A stretch of 13,798 nucleotides of DNA from an uncultured Oscillospiraceae bacterium (GTDB lineage Bacteria > Bacillota > Clostridia > Oscillospirales > Oscillospiraceae), in the NCBI GenBank assembly GCA_934621665.1, contig CAKTUT010000030.1:1-13798 (forward strand), given 5' to 3'. Position numbers and translations under genes: made by a program. Positions 6,545-12,099 of the stretch are shown here, piece by piece (positions within the stretch are counted from its first letter, which is position 1; each line of letters begins with the position of its first letter). The notes beneath the pieces are model-generated. The model made no database searches. It was not told the DNA's origin and saw only the letters and a list, made by a program, of their open reading frames with translations.

Positions 6545-8299
6545 TCACTCCCTCAGCCTTGCGGCAAGCTCCGGGTCAGGTGAGACGTATACCGTCCGAT
6601 AAGTATAATATACGACCATGCCCGGCTTTGCGCCCGCCGGTTTTTTGACATTTTTGACTGCAGTAACGTCCACGGCGACGTTCTGTCCCTCACGCGCCTG
6701 CGAATACCACACGGCAAGCTGCGCGGCCTCGGTGACGGTCTGATCGTCGGCCTCCGCGCCGTCCAGCTGGACGATGACATGGCTGCCGTGAATTTTCTGC
6801 ACATGCAGCCAGAGGTCATTTTTGCGCGCCGCCTTGGTGGTCAGCAGGTCGTTTTCGCGATTGTTGCGCCCAACCAGAATCGGGATACCGCTGCTGGAAC
6901 GGAACGCCATGGGCTTTTGCGGCGCGGTTTTTATGCGCTTTTTGCCACCGGTTTCGCGCAGGTAGCGTCCGCTTTCCAGCTCTGCGCGGATTTCCTGAAT
7001 GTCGCGCTCACCCTCGGCGCGCGACAGCGCATCAAGGACGCTCGTCAGATATTCCAGCTCCTCCTCGCCGGAGGCGATCTGCTGCGTCAGAATTTTTTCG
7101 GCATTTTTCGCTTTCTGATAGTCCTTGTAAAATTTTGCGGCGTTTTGCTGCGGCGAGAGCGCCACATTCAGCGGAATTTCCACCGGCTTCATCTCCGGGT
7201 CATAGAAATTCTCCGCCACAAGCACGCTCTGCCCGCGCCGGATGGCGTAGAGGTTTGCCGTGACAAGGTCGCCCATCTGGCGCAGGTGTTCGCGGTCATG
7301 CGTCGCGGCAAGCTCCTTTTTCTGAATTTCCAGCTTGCGTGCCGTGCGGCTGATGAGATTGGTCAGCGTTTTGCGCATGACCTGCGACTTTTGGCGCACG
7401 CGCTCATCGCGGTCACGCTCGGCGTAGAAGCGATCAAGCAGCTGCGAGAAGCTGTCAAGCGTCTGCGTCTGCCAATAGCCCTCATACTGCGCGATAGGAA
7501 TGCACGTAAAGTCTTTCGGCTGACCGTCGCGCAGCAGCAGAAGCGGCGTGCCGGCCTTGGAAAGCACCTGAAATTCGCTGAAAATTCCGCCCGCAAGCGC
7601 CTCACGCTGTGGTGCGTCCAGAAGCGAAAGATCGGCGTCTACCGCGCCGAGCAGCCGGTAGGCGATTTCACGGCACAAAAGCGGCGAAATGCCGCCAAAC
7701 GTATCGAGCAGCCACTTGTCAAGCGCTTTCGGCGCGTCGAGCGGGCAGAGCAGCGATGAGATGACAGCCTCGTCTGTCTGCATGGGGTCGAGCTTTCCCT
7801 GCGACGGCGGCAAATGGTAGTAAAGCCCTGGCAGAACCTGCCGCTGCTCTGACATTTCAAAATCCACGCGGCGCATACAGTCAAGAATGCGCCCATCGCC
7901 GCCGAGCAGAATCAGATTGGAATTGCGTCCCATCAGCTCCAACACCAGATGCTTCTGCACGGCCTCGCCCATTTCGTCGGTGCAGTCAAAGCACAGATCG
8001 ACAAGGCGTTCAGCCGGCGGCTGCGTGACGGACGTAAGCCGTCCACCCGTCAGATGCTTGCGCAGCAGCATGCAAAACATCGGCGGCTGCGCCGGGTTTT
8101 CCATCGGCACGCCGGTCAGATGGATGCGAGGATGATTGCTGGACGCCGAGAGCAGCAGCCGCCCGGAAAAGCCGGGGCTGCGCATTCCCAGAATCAGCGT
8201 ATCGCGCGCGGGCTGCTGTACCTTGTCGATGCGGCAGCCGAGAAGCGTCTGTGACAGCTCACGCGTCACGGCGCTTAAAAATACAGCGTCAAAGGGCAT
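6545..8299 (-). CDS. rqcH: RqcH/Rqc2 (NFACT) ribosome quality-control protein
   Basis: RqcH binds stalled 50S subunits carrying peptidyl-tRNA and recruits Ala-tRNA to add C-terminal alanine tails that mark the peptide for proteolysis. It was long annotated as fibronectin-binding protein FbpA. The 584-residue length fits. The NFACT-N domain begins PFDAVFLSAVTREL and contains VLELMGRNSNLILL (about 117-130). A charged coiled coil lies roughly at 290-430. The C-terminal NFACT-R domain is seen in KNDLWLHVQKIHGSHVIVQ (about 492-510) and GMVVYYTYRTVYV near the end. Residues 97-98 are Glu-Arg, where the Bacillus protein has the functionally needed Asp-Arg pair. The frame extends to 8470 as a shadow of mrnC. 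The ATG at 8299, with GGAGG 6 bases upstream, gives the family N-terminus and overlaps the mrnC end by 11 bases. Confidence 0.95.
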   Translation of the reverse strand: MPFDAVFLSAVTRELSQTLLGCRIDKVQQPARDTLILGMRSPGFSGRLLLSASSNHPRIHLTGVPMENPAQPPMFCMLLRKHLTGGRLTSVTQPPAERLVDLCFDCTDEMGEAVQKHLVLELMGRNSNLILLGGDGRILDCMRRVDFEMSEQRQVLPGLYYHLPPSQGKLDPMQTDEAVISSLLCPLDAPKALDKWLLDTFGGISPLLCREIAYRLLGAVDADLSLLDAPQREALAGGIFSEFQVLSKAGTPLLLLRDGQPKDFTCIPIAQYEGYWQTQTLDSFSQLLDRFYAERDRDERVRQKSQVMRKTLTNLISRTARKLEIQKKELAATHDREHLRQMGDLVTANLYAIRRGQSVLVAENFYDPEMKPVEIPLNVALSPQQNAAKFYKDYQKAKNAEKILTQQIASGEEELEYLTSVLDALSRAEGERDIQEIRAELESGRYLRETGGKKRIKTAPQKPMAFRSSSGIPILVGRNNRENDLLTTKAARKNDLWLHVQKIHGSHVIVQLDGAEADDQTVTEAAQLAVWYSQAREGQNVAVDVTAVKNVKKPAGAKPGMVVYYTYRTVYVSPDPELAARLRE

Positions 8300-8702
8300 G
8301 ATCTTCCTCCATGGTTTTTGTGAAAAGCTCGTTGAGCCGGTCGATGCTGCCCGACAGATACAGCCAGCCAAACAGACATTCCAGTCCCGTCGCCTTGGAG
8401 TATTCCTCGTGCGTGGCGTTTTTCGGAATGCCGTGCACGTGCGCGTTGCGCCCGCGGCGATAGCAGGCAAGCTCTTCCTCGTTTAGCAGCGGCAGCATCC
8501 GCTCCATCCGGCGCGCCTGCGCCGGAGCGCAGACATGCGCAACCGTCTCGCGGTGCAGATTGCGCACCAGCGTCCGGCCGTTGGTGCACAGCCAGCTGCG
8601 TACCATCACCTCAAAAACCGCATCGCCCAGATGCGCCAGCCCCAGCGCACTGATGGCGTTGATGCTGCGGCGATCCATGGATGGGGCAAAATAATTTTCC
8701 AA
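8289..8702 (-). CDS. mrnC: Mini-ribonuclease III
   Basis: Mini-III is an RNase III-like enzyme without a dsRNA-binding domain that matures the ends of 23S rRNA. The product shows the catalytic helix LGLAHLGDAVFEVMVR with the metal-binding Asp at residue 27, and the second motif ATGLECLFGWLYL with Glu at about 108. Between them are VAHVCAPAQARRM and RGRNAHVHGIPKNATHEEYSKATG, as expected for the family. I chose the TTG at 8702 because GGAGGA lies 6 bases upstream and the length (137 residues) suits the family. ATGs at 8726 and 8759 are in frame but lack ribosome binding sites, and the ATG at 8678 is closer to the Bacillus N-terminus. It is the first gene of the operon and overlaps rqcH by 11 bases. 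Confidence 0.92.
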   Translation of the reverse strand: MENYFAPSMDRRSINAISALGLAHLGDAVFEVMVRSWLCTNGRTLVRNLHRETVAHVCAPAQARRMERMLPLLNEEELACYRRGRNAHVHGIPKNATHEEYSKATGLECLFGWLYLSGSIDRLNELFTKTMEEDHAL

Positions 8703-8731
8703 GCTTTGTCCTCCGGTATGTAGCATTCGTG

Positions 8732-8750
8732 GCCGCCCGGTGCGGGCGGC
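8732..8750 (-). promoter_or_regulatory. GC-rich hairpin in the mrnC leader
   Basis: A perfect 8-bp stem (GCCGCCCG / CGGGCGGC, loop of three) lies in the proposed leader between the promoter near 8769 and the ribosome binding site at 8709-8714. No T-run follows, so it is not an intrinsic terminator. It could influence leader stability or be cut by a double-strand ribonuclease such as RNase III; that is inference. Confidence 0.45.
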
Positions 8751-8768
8751 GCGGTTCATTCTGCCGAT

Positions 8769-8799
8769 AGTATATCACATCTTTTGGGTGTTGTGTCGA
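8769..8799 (-). promoter_or_regulatory. Promoter of the mrnC-rqcH operon
   Basis: On the minus strand TGATATACT provides an extended -10 (TATACT at 8774-8769). The best -35 resemblance is TCGACA (8799-8794), with a long 19-base spacer, so recognition would rest mainly on the extended -10. It is divergent from the promoter at 8830-8858. Confidence 0.5.
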
Positions 8800-8829
8800 A
8801 GAAAGTGTTACAAAACAAATACAAAAATG

Positions 8830-8858
8830 TTGACATTATGGATACAAAATGCTAAAAT
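8830..8858 (+). promoter_or_regulatory. Strong promoter of the CHAP-SLH gene
   Basis: Perfect -35 TTGACA (8830-8835), 17-base spacer, -10 TAAAAT (8853-8858), preceded by TGC to make an extended -10. This is the best consensus promoter in the window; the leader to the start at 8921 would be about 55 bases. Confidence 0.85.
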
Positions 8859-8920
8859 GAAGCATCATAGCCAAAAACTGCACCCCTTTTCGGGACACAA
8901 TAACGAAAGGACGGACGTTT

Positions 8921-10021
8921 ATGAAGCGATGGTGCGCGGCACTGCTGGCACTTGTTTTGTGTATTTCGGCGCTGAGCCTGACGGCGTTGGCCGAGGATAA
9001 AACACTGGATGTTACATACGTTACGATCGACTGCGACGGCTTTGTGGCCGAGACAATGAACGGCGTGGCGGCGCGCTATAACCTGACCACCTCGTCGCCG
9101 CTCTGCTCCGAGCTGGTCGAACGCTATTATCGTGAAGTCTATGGCGTGACGGTTGTGCTGGGCGGCGCACCCACCGTCAGCGGCAGCAGTGAATACTGGT
9201 TCGAGCAGACGGCTGTTCCCAAGCAGGGCGATATCCTGTATGCCACCGCCGCCGCGCGCGGCAGCGTGTCGCACTATGCGCTGTGCCGTTCGGTGGATGA
9301 GAGCGCCGGGACGGTGACGCTGTTTGAGCAGAACTGGACATGGAACGGCAAGGCGGGCGTTGGACGTGTGATTCCGCTGCAAAGCTGCTATACAGCCTAT
9401 ACGCTGGTTGGCGCGAACGGTGTGCCAGAGACCGGGAGCGGGTCGGACGCAGAGGTATCGCAGCCGGACAATGCTGTTTCGGATGAAGAGCTGATCGCGT
9501 CGGCAGAGCCGTTTGGCGATGGCGCACCGAGCGATTGGGCGCAGATTTACGTTCTGCGCGCCGAGTCGCTGGGACTGATGCAGCGCGCCGAGGGCGCGTA
9601 CCAAAAGCCGGTTATGCGCGGCGAGTACGCACGGCTGGTGGTGGAGGCGGCAAAGCGCTTTCTGGGGCTGGAAAACGTGAGTGACAATGTCTTGACGGCG
9701 GCGTCAGAGCTTGGACTGATGGGCGGCGACGCAAGCGGCAATTTCCACGAAAACGAGTCGCTGACACGTGAAGAGGCGGCTGTGGTTATGCACCGGCTGC
9801 TGAAAAAGATTGGCAGCGCACCGGAGGCCGACGGCACAGCGCTTGAGATTTACGCCGACCGGCAGCAGATTGCCGCGTGGTCGGCAGAGGCTGTGGGCAT
9901 TATGACGCAGGCTGGACTGATGGGCGGCACGGGCACGGGCTTTGCACCGCAGCAGACGCTGACGCTGGAGCAGGCGATTGCGCTGCTGATGCGCGTGTAC
10001 GACAATCCCAATATCGCATAA
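8921..10021 (+). CDS. Secreted CHAP-type peptidoglycan hydrolase with three SLH repeats
   Basis: The 366-residue product starts with a signal peptide (KRW, hydrophobic core 5-20, cleavage after ALA at 24). Residues about 45-165 resemble a CHAP amidase/endopeptidase domain. They carry LCSELVERYY with likely nucleophile Cys62, then KQGDIL (101-106), SHYALCRSVD with His118, and LFEQNW (134-139) supplying the usual Glu/Asn. A Ser/Asp/Glu linker (168-200) leads to three S-layer homology repeats at about 203-248, 255-297 and 308-362, with GLM-GG turns. SLH repeats hold proteins to cell-wall polymers, so it probably acts outside the membrane in wall turnover. GAAAGGA is 9 bases before the ATG. It has its own strong promoter and terminator, so it is monocistronic. 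NlpC/P60 is the alternative fold, but EQNW favours CHAP. Confidence 0.85.
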   Translation: MKRWCAALLALVLCISALSLTALAEDKTLDVTYVTIDCDGFVAETMNGVAARYNLTTSSPLCSELVERYYREVYGVTVVLGGAPTVSGSSEYWFEQTAVPKQGDILYATAAARGSVSHYALCRSVDESAGTVTLFEQNWTWNGKAGVGRVIPLQSCYTAYTLVGANGVPETGSGSDAEVSQPDNAVSDEELIASAEPFGDGAPSDWAQIYVLRAESLGLMQRAEGAYQKPVMRGEYARLVVEAAKRFLGLENVSDNVLTAASELGLMGGDASGNFHENESLTREEAAVVMHRLLKKIGSAPEADGTALEIYADRQQIAAWSAEAVGIMTQAGLMGGTGTGFAPQQTLTLEQAIALLMRVYDNPNIA

Positions 10022-10041
10022 TCCGTAATAAGGTAAAACAT

Positions 10042-10085
10042 AAGCGCTTTCGCTGCGGCGGAAGCGCTTGCTTTTTACTTTTTTT
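10042..10085 (+). terminator. Strong intrinsic terminator after the CHAP-SLH gene
   Basis: A 12-bp stem (AAGCGCTTTCGC / GCGGAAGCGCTT with one wobble pair, loop TGCG, 10042-10069) is followed by GCTTTTTACTTTTTTT. Confidence 0.9.
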
Positions 10086-10114
10086 AAATTGCCGTGTCGC
10101 AAAAAAGAAAAATG

Positions 10115-10123
10115 TGGTATACT
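10115..10123 (+). promoter_or_regulatory. Extended -10 promoter for the PGI-like gene
   Basis: TGGTATACT (TATACT at 10118-10123) lies about 45 bases before the start at 10169 and just after the preceding terminator. The position 17 bases upstream (TGTCGC) is a poor -35. Confidence 0.55.
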
Positions 10124-10168
10124 ATGCACACTATGTAAATCATGCCGACTTCCACGGAAGGAGCTTTT

Positions 10169-11461
10169 ATGATAAACGTTGAACTTTCAAATATATGGAG
10201 TTGTGTGTCGCTGCCCGACCTGCTGAGCCGGGAAAAGGAAATTTTTGATGCGCATCTGCACCTGCGCACAAATACATCCAACGAAGAACCGTGCTTCGGC
10301 TGGCTCGGCCAGCCCGAGACCATCACGGCCAGAATGATCCACAATGTCCGCTCTGCGGCGGAGCAGATCCGCTCAATGGGCAGTACGCTTGTCGTTCTTG
10401 GCAGCGGCACGGCCTATCTTGGTGCGCAGGCGGTGCTGGACGCGTTGGGAGGGCGGATGCGCCTGCTGGAAAAGCGGCAGTGCCGTGTGCTGTTTGCCGG
10501 AGACAATCTCTCCACGCGCGACTGGCTGGCGCTTTGCCGCCAGTTGGAGGGTCAGGACTACTGCCTGCATGTTATTTCGCCTGTTGGTGCGGAGATGGAG
10601 ACGTGTGTTGCCTCGCGCGCGATTCGCTGGATGATGGAGCGGCGCTACGGCGCGGAGACAAAGCAGCGCGTGTTTGTCTCGGCGTTGCCAAACTCGCCCA
10701 TGGCCGTGATGGCGGCGGAGGAGGGGTATACACTGCTTCCCATGCCGGTTCAGCCCGGCGGGGCAGACAGCGCGCTGACCCCGGCTTCGTTTTTGCCAAT
10801 GGCGGCGGCGGGGATTGACCCGTTGGCCGTTCTGGAGGGGGCAACCGAGGGCTACCGCCAGTTTGATTTGCGCGCGTTTGAAAATCCGGTCTGGATGTAC
10901 GCCGGGGCGCGCTATGCGCTTTCGTGCCGCGGGCGTAATCTGGAGCTGTTTGGGACGTTTGACCCCGGCTTTGCACCGCTTGGCAGATGGTGGCGTCATT
11001 TCTGCTGCCGCCATGCGTGCTCCGACGGCGTAGGCGCGCTGCCGGTTCATGCCGACTGGACAGCCGACCTTGACGCGATGGATGCGATGATATCCTCGGG
11101 GCGCTATGCGCTGTTTGAGACGATGGTGCGTTTTGGCACGATCAGCGGCCAGAAAGTCAACATCGAGATGGATTGGAAAGATTATGACGGTCTTGAATAT
11201 CTGGCGGAAAAATCGCTGGCCGACGTAGAAGAAAAGACATATGAGGCGTTGGTCAGTACGCATGCCGACGGCGATGTGCCAATCATTGCGCTGGAGTGTG
11301 AGGCGCTGGACGCATACCACATGGGAGAGCTGCTCTATTTTCTGGAGCTGTCCGGCGCAATCTATGCCTGTGCGTGCGGTATTGAACCGTTTGACCCGAC
11401 CCCGCTGAAAACGCGGGAGCTGGCAGCGCAGATGCTGGGGCGGCAGGAGAAAAATGTGTGA
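10169..11461 (+). CDS. Divergent phosphoglucose-isomerase-fold protein lacking conserved active-site residues
   Basis: The 430-residue product aligns by eye along the whole length of bacterial glucose-6-phosphate isomerase (about 450 residues). Matching segments are VVLGSGTAYLGAQAVLDAL (75-93, PGI: GIGGSYLGA), GGADSALTPASFLPMAAAG (197-215, PGI: GGRFSVLTPVGLLPIAAAG) and LGRWWRHF (271-278, PGI: EWWKQLF). Further matches are GRYALFETMVRF (311-322), YDGLEYLAEKSLADV (339-353), STHADGDVP (363-371) and GIEPFDP (404-410). The key residues are changed: SKSGTTTE becomes SPVGAEME (137-144), GGR becomes GGA, and the FGESEGK glutamate region becomes FCCRHACSDG (278-287). FDQPGVExxK becomes FDPTPLKTRE, while His365 stays. 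It is probably not an isomerase; a sugar-phosphate sensor, scaffold or new activity is possible. AAGGAG lies 5 bases before the ATG at 10169. Confidence 0.8.
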   Translation: MINVELSNIWSCVSLPDLLSREKEIFDAHLHLRTNTSNEEPCFGWLGQPETITARMIHNVRSAAEQIRSMGSTLVVLGSGTAYLGAQAVLDALGGRMRLLEKRQCRVLFAGDNLSTRDWLALCRQLEGQDYCLHVISPVGAEMETCVASRAIRWMMERRYGAETKQRVFVSALPNSPMAVMAAEEGYTLLPMPVQPGGADSALTPASFLPMAAAGIDPLAVLEGATEGYRQFDLRAFENPVWMYAGARYALSCRGRNLELFGTFDPGFAPLGRWWRHFCCRHACSDGVGALPVHADWTADLDAMDAMISSGRYALFETMVRFGTISGQKVNIEMDWKDYDGLEYLAEKSLADVEEKTYEALVSTHADGDVPIIALECEALDAYHMGELLYFLELSGAIYACACGIEPFDPTPLKTRELAAQMLGRQEKNV

Positions 11462-11499
11462 ATTTTTTTCGATTTTGTAACTTTTGAAAAAAGTTGCTA

Positions 11500-11528
11500 T
11501 TGTGTTTCCGAACAAAAACTGATAGAAT
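11500..11528 (+). promoter_or_regulatory. Promoter for the P-loop gene
   Basis: TTGTGT (11500-11505), 17-base spacer, TAGAAT (11523-11528), preceded by TGA giving an extended -10. No strong terminator separates it from the PGI-like gene (only an AT-rich inverted repeat, AACTTTT / AAAAGTT, near 11479-11495), so read-through from upstream is also possible. A small GCCG-AAA-CGGC hairpin sits just before the ribosome binding site. Confidence 0.6.
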
Positions 11529-11564
11529 AATGGCAAGCCGAAACGGCAAAAGGAGGAATGCCCC

Positions 11565-11975
11565 ATGGTTCATATCATCACGGGTCTTGAGGGTTCTGGC
11601 AAGACCAAAAGACTTATTGACGCCGTCCATCAGACGCTGACAAACGAATCCGGCAGCGTGGTCTGCATTGAAAAAGGCCACACGCTGCGTTTTGATCTGG
11701 ATCACCGCGTGCGCTTAATCGACGCAGGTGAGTATGCGCTGAGCAATTATACATTCTTAAAGGGCTTTATCAGCGGGCTTCACGCCGGAAACTTTGATAT
11801 CTGCCACATCTTTGTTGACAACCTCTATCGCATTGCACACAGCCAGGAGGGCGCGGACACCGAGGCGTTCCTGAACTGGTGCGAGCAGTTCTCGCTGACA
11901 CACGGCGTGAACTTCACGTTCACGGTTCCTGGTGATCCCGACAACGCACCGGGCTACATCGCAAAGTTTCTGTAA
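11565..11975 (+). CDS. Small P-loop NTPase-like protein
   Basis: The 136-residue product begins with a clear Walker A motif, GLEGSGKT (7-14), after the first beta strand VHIIT. It has a plausible Walker B strand, ICHIFVDN (79-86), with Asp85. The intervening region (SVVCIEKGHTLRF, then VRLIDAGEYALSNYTFLKGF) and the C-terminal strand NFTFTVPGD fit a minimal P-loop alpha/beta fold. There is no obvious sensor, lid or DNA-binding domain. At this length it is much smaller than AAA+ or ABC ATPases. The family is not recognised by name; nucleotide binding is inferred from the motifs. AGGAGGA ends 7 bases before the ATG. It follows the PGI-like gene by 103 bases on the same strand, has its own promoter, and ends at a strong terminator. 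Confidence 0.82.
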   Translation: MVHIITGLEGSGKTKRLIDAVHQTLTNESGSVVCIEKGHTLRFDLDHRVRLIDAGEYALSNYTFLKGFISGLHAGNFDICHIFVDNLYRIAHSQEGADTEAFLNWCEQFSLTHGVNFTFTVPGDPDNAPGYIAKFL

Positions 11976-11993
11976 TTGAATTTGAAATTGATT

Positions 11994-12022
11994 GGGCAGC
12001 TTCCTGGGAAGCTGCCCTTTTT
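11994..12022 (+). terminator. Intrinsic terminator after the P-loop gene
   Basis: GGGCAGCTTCC pairs with GGAAGCTGCCC (11994-12004 and 12007-12017, tight loop) and is followed by TTTTT. It is 18 bases after the stop codon. Confidence 0.88.
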
Positions 12023-12051
12023 GGCACAGAGACGAGTTTCATAAAATGTGC

Positions 12052-12093
12052 AAAGAAAAATGCATGGGGCAGACAGTTTATCCGCCCCATGCA
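12052..12093 (-). terminator. Intrinsic terminator after the L,D-transpeptidase gene
   Basis: On the minus strand TGCATGGGGC and GCCCCATGCA (12093-12084 and 12070-12061) form a perfect 10-bp stem with a 13-base loop, followed by TTTTTCTTTG. It starts 6 bases after the stop at 12100 and faces the terminator of the convergent P-loop gene. Confidence 0.85.
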
Positions 12094-12099
12094 GAGAAT

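Noticed and set aside
6028..6648. Plus-strand frame of 206 codons
   Set aside because: It is antisense to the Cys-rich small-domain gene and the 45-codon ORF; its sequence has no domain features.
8852..9604. Minus-strand frame of 250 codons opposite the CHAP-SLH gene
   Set aside because: The plus strand has a signal peptide, CHAP residues, SLH repeats and a consensus promoter; the opposite frame is Arg/His-rich shadow sequence.
10169..11461. Ordinary glucose-6-phosphate isomerase (pgi)
   Set aside because: Both PGI signature regions and the phosphate-binding loop are altered, so assigning the isomerase reaction is not supported.
10373..11566. Minus-strand frame of 397 codons opposite the PGI-like gene
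   Set aside because: The plus frame aligns with PGI along its full length and has a proper ribosome binding site; the minus frame is low-complexity and basic.
8289..11975. A phage-defence island (CHAP, P-loop, unknown proteins together)
   Set aside because: No nuclease, Toll/interleukin receptor, cyclase or other defence effector is present; genes have separate promoters and housekeeping neighbours.
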